From Streptomyces chattanoogensis (GTDB lineage Bacteria; Actinomycetota; Actinomycetes; Streptomycetales; Streptomycetaceae), in assembly GCF_001294335.1 (NCBI RefSeq), contig NZ_LGKG01000137.1, forward strand, positions 91,567-155,566: a stretch of 64,000 nt of DNA, written 5' to 3'. The position numbers were made by a program, and so were the translations under genes. The stretch's first letter is position 1. The number at the start of each line of letters is the position of its first letter. The notes beneath the pieces were generated by a model. That model made no database searches and was not told the origin of the DNA. It saw only the letters and a list, made by a program, of their open reading frames with translations. Positions 33,430 through 41,323 of this stretch are shown here, piece by piece.

Positions 33430-35016
33430 GTGAACTTCGATCAGGTATCCCGCCGTTCAATCCTGCGGACGGTTGGCTCCGGGCTGGGTGTCGTACTCGG
33501 CGGCGGCTTGCTGGCCGCCTGCGGAGACGGATCGTCGGGACACACGCCGCTCGGCAGCAGCGCAACTCCGTCCGTCGCCCCGCGCCGCGGCGGAAAGCTC
33601 CGGGCGGCGTTCGCCGGGTCCAGCACCGAGTCGACGAGCGTGATCCGTGCGACCTCTAGCGCCGTGGACTACGTGCGCGCCCGGCTGGTCTGGGACACGC
33701 TCGGGGAGATCGAGAAGAGCAAGCCGGTGTGGCGTATCGCCGAGTCCGTCGAGCACAACGCGGACGCCACCCGGTGGACCGTGCGCGTACGGGACGGCAT
33801 CACCTTCAGCGACGGCCGCAAACTCACCGCCGAAGACGTACTGTTCAGCCTCCGCACCCTGGCGTCCAACCCGACCGCGCAGAGCGGGCTGCTCGGCGGC
33901 TTCGACGCGAAGGCGTCGAAGGTGCGCGACCCGCGCACGGTCGAACTGCACCTGAAGGGGCCCGACGGCTTCTTCGACCTGGTGCTCGCCCAGTCCATAT
34001 TCGTCTTCCCTGCCGGCACGAAAGACTTCGAGCGCGCTCTCGGCTCCGGGCCGTTCGTCCTGAAGAAGTGGTCGCGTGGCAGCAGCCTGCTCAAAGCGCG
34101 CAAGGACTACTGGGACGCGGACCACGGCGGCCCCTACCTCGACGCGGTCGAACTGTTCTCGGTGGCCGAGGCGGGCGCCCGCCTCAACGGCCTGAAGTCC
34201 GGTCAGTTCGACTATGCCGGTGCGATCTCCCTCAGCGCCGCCCGCGCCGAGAACAAGAACCCGAAGGTCCGCGTCCTCACCGCGCCCAAGGAGCTGTGGA
34301 GCGAGCTGTCGCTCAGCATGAACCTCGGCACCGAGCCGTTCACCGAGCCCGAGGCCGTACAGGCGGTGCGTTACGCGATCGACCGCGAGGCGCTGGTCCG
34401 TTCCGTCACCCTCGGCCAGGGCGAAGTCGCCGACGACGCGCTGGGCAGGCACCAGACCTGGTACGACAGCTCGCTGCCGCGCCGCGCCCACGATCCGGAG
34501 AAGGCCCGCCGGTTGCTCAAGAAGGCCAGGCTCGGCGAGGCGAAGCTGTCCGTGCGCACCAGCGATTACGAGTACGGGACGCTGGAGAGCGCCACCGCCT
34601 TCGTACAGCAGGCGAAGGCGGCCGGAATGGCGGTCGCGGTGGACAAGATCCCGGCCGCGGACTACTACAGCGACATCAAGAAGCTGCTCAGCACGCCGCT
34701 GCAGACGAATCTGTTCCACCCGATGCCGCTGCCGCTCTCGCTCTCGTTCTACTACGGGTCCCACGCCTCGTACCCGTTCACCGGGCCGTCGAACGACACC
34801 CTGGACGGTCTGCTGTCGGCGATGCATGCGGCCGTCGGGGACGGCAAGCGCAGCCGCACGGTCCATGACGTGCAGCACTATCTGTACGAGCACGGCGGGG
34901 ACGCGGTCTTCGCCCGGATGCCCCCGCTCGCGGCGTCCACCCCGGCCGTCCACGGTGTCGAGGCCCGCGGCTTCTTCGACTATCCGTGTCTGCGCGACGC
35001 CTTCCTCCGCCCGTGA
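33430..35016 (+). CDS. Substrate-binding lipoprotein of a peptide/opine-type ABC importer
   Basis: A 528-aa family 5 (DppA/NikA/CntA-type) solute-binding protein; GTG 33430 follows AAGAGGACG. The signal has twin Arg (SRRSILRTVGSG) and the lipobox LLAAC, so it is probably exported by Tat and lipidated. The mature part shows VRDGITFSDGRKLTAEDVLF, FDAKASKVRDPRTVELHL and AIDREALVRSVTLGQGEVAD, all family hallmarks. Relatives bind peptides, nickel chelates or metallophore-metal complexes. Given the Zur-type site upstream and the chelator cluster, it probably captures the zinc-loaded product. Confidence 0.82.
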   Translation: MNFDQVSRRSILRTVGSGLGVVLGGGLLAACGDGSSGHTPLGSSATPSVAPRRGGKLRAAFAGSSTESTSVIRATSSAVDYVRARLVWDTLGEIEKSKPVWRIAESVEHNADATRWTVRVRDGITFSDGRKLTAEDVLFSLRTLASNPTAQSGLLGGFDAKASKVRDPRTVELHLKGPDGFFDLVLAQSIFVFPAGTKDFERALGSGPFVLKKWSRGSSLLKARKDYWDADHGGPYLDAVELFSVAEAGARLNGLKSGQFDYAGAISLSAARAENKNPKVRVLTAPKELWSELSLSMNLGTEPFTEPEAVQAVRYAIDREALVRSVTLGQGEVADDALGRHQTWYDSSLPRRAHDPEKARRLLKKARLGEAKLSVRTSDYEYGTLESATAFVQQAKAAGMAVAVDKIPAADYYSDIKKLLSTPLQTNLFHPMPLPLSLSFYYGSHASYPFTGPSNDTLDGLLSAMHAAVGDGKRSRTVHDVQHYLYEHGGDAVFARMPPLAASTPAVHGVEARGFFDYPCLRDAFLRP

Positions 35017-35999
35017 CGGCCTCATCGACCCGGCGTAGCCACCGGTTCCACGCCTCCCTCTGGTGGCTGCGCCGTCTTCTCACCGCGGCCGGCACGCTGG
35101 TCGCCGCGTCGCTGCTGGTCTTCGTGGCAACCACATTGGCACCCGGCGACGCCGCCACGGCGCAGCTTGCCGGTCAGGCGAGTCCGGAGCGGATCGCGGA
35201 GCTGCGGCATGACATGGGCCTGGACCACCCGCCGTGGGAGCGTTACGGGCACTGGCTGTGGGGTGCCCTCCACGGCGACCTCGGCACCTCGTACGTCAAC
35301 GGCGAGCCGGTCTCCCAGCTGATCGCCGCGCGGGCGGGCAACTCGCTGCTGCTCGGCGCCGTGGCCGCGGCGCTCCTCGTGCCGATCGCCATCAGCCTCG
35401 GCCTCTGGGCCGGGCTGCGCGCGGGCCGGGTGGTGGACCGGGCCGTGTCGACCTCGACGCTCACTCTGGTCAGCCTGCCGGAGTTCGTCACCGGCACTCT
35501 GCTGGTGCTGCTCTTCGCCGTCGGCCTGGGCTGGTTCCCGGCGGTGTCGGTGCCGTCCGCCGACGGGAGTGTGCTGAGTGAGCCTCAGGTCCTGGTGCTG
35601 CCCGTGATGACCCTGCTCTCGGTCTGCCTGGCCCAGAACGTACGGCTGGTGCGCTCCGGCGTCATCGCGGCGACCGCATCGGACGCCGCGCAGGCGGCCC
35701 GGTTGGGTGGCGTGCCGGAGCGCCGGGTGGTGCTCCGGTGGGTACTGCCGGCGGCGGTGGTGCCCGCCGTACCCGTACTGGCCCGGTATCTCTCCTATCT
35801 GCTCGGCGGAACGCTCGTCGCCGAGACGCTGTTCGGCTACCCCGGTCTGGCAGCCGCGCTGGTGAATGCCACCGCTGCCCGTGACGCACCCGTGGTGCTC
35901 GGAGTGACCGTGCTGGTTGCGGCCATGACCGTGGCCCTCAACGTGCTGGCGGATGCGCTCGCCGCCTCGCTCAACCCGGCCGCAAGGAATGGCACATGA
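35013..35999 (+). CDS. ABC importer permease, DppB/CntB-like
   Basis: A 328-aa inner-membrane permease; GTG 35013 overlaps the lipoprotein stop (GTGA). The N-terminal helix LLVFVATTLAPGDAATAQLAG and ELRHDMGLDHPPWERYGHWL are family markers. The EAA-type loop is AARLGGVPERRVVLRWVLPA. Six helices expected. It pairs with the DppC-like domain of the next gene, whose start it overlaps by four bases. Confidence 0.85.
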   Translation: MTASSTRRSHRFHASLWWLRRLLTAAGTLVAASLLVFVATTLAPGDAATAQLAGQASPERIAELRHDMGLDHPPWERYGHWLWGALHGDLGTSYVNGEPVSQLIAARAGNSLLLGAVAAALLVPIAISLGLWAGLRAGRVVDRAVSTSTLTLVSLPEFVTGTLLVLLFAVGLGWFPAVSVPSADGSVLSEPQVLVLPVMTLLSVCLAQNVRLVRSGVIAATASDAAQAARLGGVPERRVVLRWVLPAAVVPAVPVLARYLSYLLGGTLVAETLFGYPGLAAALVNATAARDAPVVLGVTVLVAAMTVALNVLADALAASLNPAARNGT

Positions 36000-38608
36000 C
36001 TCTGGACAAGGTGGCCACGCAAGACCCGCAAGAGGTGGTGGCCCCCGTCGCCGTGCCGGGCGCCCCGCCGGAGGACCGGAAGTCCGTACGCCGACGGAGA
36101 AAGCCCCGGGCGGTGGTCGCGGCGAGCGTTCTCGCCGGCGCCGTGCTGCTGGCGCTGCTGGGTCCCCTGCTGGCACCCCATGGGACGGGCGAGGTACTCG
36201 ACATGCCATATGCCCCGGCGGGTGGTGCGGCGTCGCTGGGGACCGATCACCTCGGTGCGGATGTGCTGAGCCGGTTCCTCGCGGGCGGCTGCTCGCTGGT
36301 GCTGCTCTCCGTCGCGGCACTCGCGGTCGCCTACGTCGCGGGGGCGGCAGCCGGAATGCTGGCCGCGCTGCGCGGGGGCCGCATCGACACGACAGTGCTG
36401 AGATGCGCGGACGTGCTGCTGAGCCTGCCCGCCTTCCTCCTGCTCAGCGTGACCGTGGTGGCGGTGGGGCGCGGAACGGCCGGTGTCGGGGCGGCCACGG
36501 TCGTGGTGCTGCTGCCCGAGATCGTGCGCGTGGTGCGCGCCGCCACTCTTCAGGCGCTCCAGCACGACTACGTCGAGGCGGCCCTGGCGCGCGGCGAGCG
36601 CACCGGGTACGTCCTGATGCGCGAGGTCCTCCCCAATCTGGCGCCGGTGCTCGCCACCGATGCCGGGGTGCGCTTCGTCGGCTCGGTCTTCATCGTCGCC
36701 ACCGCCGGATTCCTCGGGTACGGGGCTCAACCGCCCGCTGCCGACTGGGGGTTGATGTTGCTGGAGAACCGGGACGGCCTCACTCTGCAGCCGCTCGCGG
36801 TCGCGGTGCCGGCGGCGGGGATCCTCCTCCTGCTGCTCGCCGCCAACGTGCTTCTGGATGCCATCTTTCCTGCCGCGCGCCGCCCGAGGAAGCGGAGAGG
36901 GAAGCCGTACCCCCTGTGCGCCGACACAGCAGAGGGCGTGAATGACGCTGTGCTGCGGTTGCGCGACCTCACCGTCGAGGCTCCCGCCGCCGGCCCCGGC
37001 GGTTCGCGCACCATCGTCGACGGCGTCGGCCTGGACCTGGTACCGGGCCGCATGCTCGCCCTGATCGGACCATCAGGTAGCGGCAAGACCACCGTGGGCC
37101 TGGCCGCCCTCGGCGAGCTGCGGCCGGGACTGGAGCTGTGCCGTGGTGACGTACGGCTTGCCGGGCGGCCCGTGTTCGGCCTGCCGCAAAGGGCGCTGAG
37201 GCGGCTGCGCAGCCGTCACGCGGGTTACGTTCCGCAGGACCCTCGCACCTCGCTCGCCCCGACGATGCGGGTCGCCGACCACATCGGCGAGTTCCTGCGC
37301 GCCCGATCGATCCGACGTCCGGAACGGCCGGAGCGGATCCGGGCGGCCCTGCGCAGGGTCCGGCTGCCGGACGACGACGAGTTCCTGCGCCGGCTGCCGC
37401 ACCAGCTCTCCGGTGGGCAGCGCCAGCGCGTGGCTCTGGCCGCGGCACTCGCCCACGAGCCCGATCTGCTGGTGCTGGACGAACCCACCAGCGCTCTGGA
37501 TCCGGCGACGGCGGCCGCTCTGCTGGCCGATGTGGGCGACCTGCGGCGCGACGGCGGACCGGCCGTCCTGCTGATCGCGCACGATCTGGCCCAAGTGGCG
37601 TCGATCGCCGATGAGGTCGCGGTGCTCGATGCGGGTCGTCTCGTCGAGCACGGTCCGGTGGCCGAGGTCCTGAAACGGCCGGCCAGCCCTGCCGCACGGG
37701 AGCTGGTCGGCGCGGCGCGGGCGGTTGCGCTGCCTTCGGCGCGCTTCACCGCTGGTTCCGAATCGCCAACGGAAACACCCACGGACGATGCGACCGGCGG
37801 CGCTCTGCCCGGCACGGCCCCCGTGCTGTGCCTGAGCGGGCTGGACGCAGGGCGCGACGGCCGTCCCGTGTTGCAGGGCATCGACCTGTCCGTCGAGCCC
37901 GGCGGCTGCCTGAGCGTGGTCGGCCCGTCGGGCGGCGGCAAGACCACCCTGCTGCGCTGCCTCACGGGGCTCCACTCCGAATGGACCGGCGACCTGCGGC
38001 TGGCGGGGGCCAAGGTGCCGCGGGGACTGCGCGGGCGATCGGGTGAGCAGCTGCGGCTGGTCCAGCTCGTCCCTCAGGACCCGCACGACTCGCTCAACCC
38101 GCGCCACACGGTGGGGCGGATCGTCGCCCGTCCGTTGCGCCGACATCGGCCCGATCTGGGTCCCGACGCCGTACGCCGAGAGGTGCACCGTCTGCTGGAT
38201 CGGGTCGGGCTGACGGCGGACCATGCGGAGCGCGTGCCCGAGCAGTTGTCCGGCGGGCAGCGGCAACGGGTCGCGCTGGCAAGGGCGCTGGCCGTCGAGC
38301 CCGCGGTGCTGCTGTGCGACGAGGTCACCAGCGCGCTCGACGCACCGACCGCGGCCACGGTGGTCGCGCTGCTCGCCGAGTTGCGCCGGGAGACGGGCGT
38401 GGCGCTGGTCGTGGTCACCCACGATCTGTCCGTGCCTGCGCGCCTCGGCGGTCGGCTCGCCGTGCTCGCCGATGGCCGTATCCGCGAGAGCGGCCCGGCC
38501 CGCCGACTGCTCACCTCCCCCGCCGATCCGGTCACCGGAGAACTGCTCGCCGCCGTGCCTCGGTTGCCCGTGGTAGCCGGCTCCGTCCCCGCGGCCGGGG
38601 ACCGATGA
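35996..38608 (+). CDS. Fused ABC importer: DppC-like permease plus two ATPase domains
   Basis: An 870-aa protein that joins three parts normally made separately. Residues 1-300 are a DppC-type permease (MPYAPAGGAASLGTDHLGAD, EAALARGERTGYVLMREVLP). Residues about 315-570 are ATPase 1: GPSGSGKTTVGLAALG, PHQLSGGQRQRVALAAALAH, LLVLDEPTSALDP. Residues about 610-870 are ATPase 2: GPSGGGKTTLLRCLTG, PEQLSGGQRQRVALARALAV, LLCDEVTSALD. The frame is continuous with no inner stop. With the lipoprotein and DppB-like permease it completes an importer of CntABCDF type. The fusion fixes a 1:1:1 ratio of permease and both ATPases. Confidence 0.88.
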   Translation: MTLDKVATQDPQEVVAPVAVPGAPPEDRKSVRRRRKPRAVVAASVLAGAVLLALLGPLLAPHGTGEVLDMPYAPAGGAASLGTDHLGADVLSRFLAGGCSLVLLSVAALAVAYVAGAAAGMLAALRGGRIDTTVLRCADVLLSLPAFLLLSVTVVAVGRGTAGVGAATVVVLLPEIVRVVRAATLQALQHDYVEAALARGERTGYVLMREVLPNLAPVLATDAGVRFVGSVFIVATAGFLGYGAQPPAADWGLMLLENRDGLTLQPLAVAVPAAGILLLLLAANVLLDAIFPAARRPRKRRGKPYPLCADTAEGVNDAVLRLRDLTVEAPAAGPGGSRTIVDGVGLDLVPGRMLALIGPSGSGKTTVGLAALGELRPGLELCRGDVRLAGRPVFGLPQRALRRLRSRHAGYVPQDPRTSLAPTMRVADHIGEFLRARSIRRPERPERIRAALRRVRLPDDDEFLRRLPHQLSGGQRQRVALAAALAHEPDLLVLDEPTSALDPATAAALLADVGDLRRDGGPAVLLIAHDLAQVASIADEVAVLDAGRLVEHGPVAEVLKRPASPAARELVGAARAVALPSARFTAGSESPTETPTDDATGGALPGTAPVLCLSGLDAGRDGRPVLQGIDLSVEPGGCLSVVGPSGGGKTTLLRCLTGLHSEWTGDLRLAGAKVPRGLRGRSGEQLRLVQLVPQDPHDSLNPRHTVGRIVARPLRRHRPDLGPDAVRREVHRLLDRVGLTADHAERVPEQLSGGQRQRVALARALAVEPAVLLCDEVTSALDAPTAATVVALLAELRRETGVALVVVTHDLSVPARLGGRLAVLADGRIRESGPARRLLTSPADPVTGELLAAVPRLPVVAGSVPAAGDR

Positions 38609-38711
38609 GCACGGTGACGCGTCTGCCCCTGCAACGCACCTGCCGCTCCCGCACCATCCGCCACGAACAACCGCACACCGCGTGTTCACATCATCGACAA
38701 GGAAACCCGTG

Positions 38712-39488
38712 ATGCCTGCCGACCGCTGGTTGCGCCGTCCTCTGCCCCGCCCGCACGCCGGTCTGCGCCTGCTGTGCCTGCCGCACGCCGGTGGCTCGAC
38801 CGGTCTCTACCGCACCTGGGCCGGGCTGCTGCCGCCGGAGGTGGAACTGCTGCTCGCCTGCCCGCCCGGCCGGGAGGACCGGCTCGACGACCTCTTCCCG
38901 GCGAACCTGCCCGGCCTGGTGGCCGGCCTCGCGGACGCGGTGGTGCCGCTTCTGGACCGGCCCTGGGCGGTCTTCGGGCACAGTATGGGCGCCACCGTCG
39001 CCCACGAACTCGTCCTGCACCTGCTGCGCCGTGGGCACCGCGCGCCCGTACATCTCTTCGCCTCCGCCCGTGAGGCGCCGCAGCACCACCACGGCGGCGC
39101 CCTGCACCTGCTGGACGACGACGCCCTGTGCGCCGAGCTCGTGCGCCTCGGCGGCACGGATCCCACGCTGCTCGCCATGCCCGAGTTCCGGCAGCTGGTG
39201 CTGCCCGCCATCCGGGGCGACTACCGGTTGATCGAGACGTACGAGGCCCGTCCCGTCGGGCTTCTGCCCTGTCCGGTGACGGCGCTCATCGGTGACCGGG
39301 ACACCGAGCTGACGGCGCAGGAGGCCGACGGCTGGCACACCTGGACCACGGAGGCGTTCGAGCGGCTGAGCTTCCCCGGAGGGCACTTCTACCTCTCGGA
39401 CCGGCCGCGTGAGGTGGTCGACGCGGTGCTGCACCGGCTCCGCTCGGCCACTCCTGCGCCCGCGAAGACCGGTCGCCGACCGGTGTGA
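38712..39488 (+). CDS. Type II (editing) thioesterase
   Basis: A 258-aa alpha/beta hydrolase of the GrsT/YbtT kind. ATG 38712 follows AAGGAAAC. Seen: LRLLCLPHAGGSTGLYRTWA (oxyanion strand), VFGHSMGATVAHELVLHLL (catalytic Ser), ALIGDRDTELT (Asp) and FPGGHFYLSD (His). It hydrolyses wrongly primed or stalled groups from carrier proteins of the NRPS line. It lies at the end of the importer operon rather than with the NRPS genes. Confidence 0.88.
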   Translation: MPADRWLRRPLPRPHAGLRLLCLPHAGGSTGLYRTWAGLLPPEVELLLACPPGREDRLDDLFPANLPGLVAGLADAVVPLLDRPWAVFGHSMGATVAHELVLHLLRRGHRAPVHLFASAREAPQHHHGGALHLLDDDALCAELVRLGGTDPTLLAMPEFRQLVLPAIRGDYRLIETYEARPVGLLPCPVTALIGDRDTELTAQEADGWHTWTTEAFERLSFPGGHFYLSDRPREVVDAVLHRLRSATPAPAKTGRRPV

Positions 39489-39531
39489 GGACTGCCGCCG
39501 CCGGTCCAGTGCCAGCCGGCGGTGTGCAGAC

Positions 39532-39577
39532 GACGGCCGCGGTCGAGAGCCAGTGGGGGCTCGTGACCGCGGCCGTC
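39532..39577. terminator. Bidirectional terminator between thioesterase and MFS genes
   Basis: GACGGCCGCGGTC (39532-39544) and GACCGCGGCCGTC (39565-39577) are exact complements; GAGCC/GGCTC inside the loop can extend the stem. It lies between two converging genes. Confidence 0.7.
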
Positions 39578-39596
39578 TCGTGCCGTTCGATCGTCG

Positions 39597-41219
39597 TCAG
39601 TCGGCGTCGGCGGCCGCCTCCGCGCGGTGGGCGTCGGTGTCGCGTACGAGTACGAGGCTTGCCAGGGCCGCCAGCGCACCGGCCACTCCGGCGATGAGGA
39701 AGATGGCGGACAGAGCCTCGGTGTAGGCGCCGCGGGCCAGGTCCAGTACCGGGCCGCGGGCCGCCGAGGGCACCGCCGCGCCGAGCGCGTCGAACTGGCC
39801 GGCGGTGACCAGTGCGCGCAGCGGCCCCGTACCGTCCGCCGGGACGGAGAGCCGGCCCAGCGCCTCCGCGGACATGGTGGCATCGACCTTGCCGCTCAGC
39901 ACCACGCCGAACGCGGCGACACCCGTGGCGGTCCCCAGCGGGAAGAAGCTGTTGGCCGCGCCCGAGGCCGTACCGGCCCGGGAAGCGGGCACCACTCCCA
40001 CGGCAAGGTCCAGGAGGTGCGGCAGCGTGAATCCGGCGCCGACACCGAGCAGGACCAGCATGGGCAGAACCGCCGTCCAGTCGTCGCCCGGTCCGATGCC
40101 GACGGCGAGGAACTGTCCGGTCGCGACCACGGCCATGCCGAGCGCGAGCACCTTGGACACCGACATCACCTTGGTCAACATGGCGCTGAGCGGGGCGGCG
40201 AGGACGAGCGCGATCGACTGCGCGAGCAGGATCAGTCCGATCTGGAATGGCGTGTGGCCCAGGATGCCGCCGAGCCAGAGAGTCAGGAAGGGCAGCATTC
40301 CGAAGCTGAAGATGCGGGCCGCGAAGCTCAGCAGCACGGCGCCGCTGAAGGTGGGGATGGCGAACAGCCGCAAGTCCAGCATCGCGTGCGACCCCAGCCG
40401 CCACTGCACGGCAACGAAGGCCGCGGCCAGCAGCCCGCCCGCGCCGAGCGCGAGCGTCACATCGGTCTGGGACCAGCCCTTCTCGGAGCCTGCCAGCAGC
40501 CCGTAGTTCAGCGCGAACAAGGCCAGTACGGCCAGCACCGCCCCCGCCCAGTCGATCTTCTGCTGGGCATCGGCGGCCGCGCTCTCGGGGACCTTACGGA
40601 CCGCTGCGACCAGGATGAATATGCCGATCGGCACATTGACCGCGAAGAGGAACGGCCAGCTCAGCCACTCGACGATCACCCCGCCGACCAGCGGGCCGGT
40701 CGCCGCAGAAACGGCCCCACCGGCCGTGAACAGCGCGATCGCCGTTTTGCGCCGGCGGTCGGGCGCCCCTTCGTAGGCCCCCGCGATCAGCGCGAGCGAG
40801 GTGCCGAGCACCATGGCGCCGCCCGCGCCCTGGACGGCTCGGGCCGCGATCAGGGTCGCCGCGTTCGGGGCCAGCGCGCAGCCGGCCGAGGCCACCGTGA
40901 AGAGCCCCACGCCCGCAAGGAAGATCCGGCGGCGTCCGATCCGGTCCGAGACCGATCCCGCGGTCAGCAGCAGCGCCGCGAAGGTCAGCGTGTAGGCGTT
41001 GACGATCCACTGGAGGTTGTCGAGCGTGGCGTTGAGGCCGGCGCCGATCTGCGGCAGCGCCACATTGACGACCGTGATGTCGAGGGTCATCAACGCTGCC
41101 GCCAGCGAGGTCACCGCGGTCGTCCACCGCCTCCCGGCGTGAACCTCGGCCGGGACGGGCGCTTCGGTCTCGCCCTCTTGATCCTTGTGCCGCACGGCAT
41201 CTGTCTCTGTATCAGTCAT
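39597..41219 (-). CDS. MFS multidrug-type exporter (DHA2, 14 helices)
   Basis: A 540-aa drug:proton antiporter of EmrB/QacA type: LMTLDITVVNVALPQIGAGL (motif D1), SDRIGRRRIFLAGVGLF (motif A), GTSLALIAGAYEG, and PLVGGVIVEWLSWPFLFAVN (motif C). ATG 41219 lies only 15-30 bases from the Zur-type palindrome at 41235, and the leader is very short or absent. Divergent from the NRPS operon through that shared site. It probably secretes the finished chelator, as yersiniabactin- and coelibactin-type clusters need an exporter. Confidence 0.85.
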   Translation of the reverse strand: MTDTETDAVRHKDQEGETEAPVPAEVHAGRRWTTAVTSLAAALMTLDITVVNVALPQIGAGLNATLDNLQWIVNAYTLTFAALLLTAGSVSDRIGRRRIFLAGVGLFTVASAGCALAPNAATLIAARAVQGAGGAMVLGTSLALIAGAYEGAPDRRRKTAIALFTAGGAVSAATGPLVGGVIVEWLSWPFLFAVNVPIGIFILVAAVRKVPESAAADAQQKIDWAGAVLAVLALFALNYGLLAGSEKGWSQTDVTLALGAGGLLAAAFVAVQWRLGSHAMLDLRLFAIPTFSGAVLLSFAARIFSFGMLPFLTLWLGGILGHTPFQIGLILLAQSIALVLAAPLSAMLTKVMSVSKVLALGMAVVATGQFLAVGIGPGDDWTAVLPMLVLLGVGAGFTLPHLLDLAVGVVPASRAGTASGAANSFFPLGTATGVAAFGVVLSGKVDATMSAEALGRLSVPADGTGPLRALVTAGQFDALGAAVPSAARGPVLDLARGAYTEALSAIFLIAGVAGALAALASLVLVRDTDAHRAEAAADAD

Positions 41220-41234
41220 GCATACGAGACTAGA

Positions 41235-41249
41235 TGAAAATGATTTTCA
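41235..41249. promoter_or_regulatory. Zur box between exporter and NRPS operon
   Basis: TGAAAATGATTTTCA is a perfect 15-bp palindrome equal to the Streptomyces Zur-box consensus as I know it. It is followed by TATTAAT (from about 41254), a likely -10 for the rightward promoter. It lies 16 bases from the MFS start. Zinc-bound Zur on this site would silence both directions. Confidence 0.78.
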
Positions 41250-41323
41250 ATGCTATTAATATCTGTGATGCGGCACCGACCGCGCCCCAGAGCACCTCCA
41301 CCTCCCAGGGAAAGGGCATCCAC

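Noticed and set aside
41234..41323. NRPS1 start at ATG 41234
   Set aside because: It lies within the Zur palindrome and 15 bases from the divergent start; there is no ribosome binding site, and the extra residues precede any domain.
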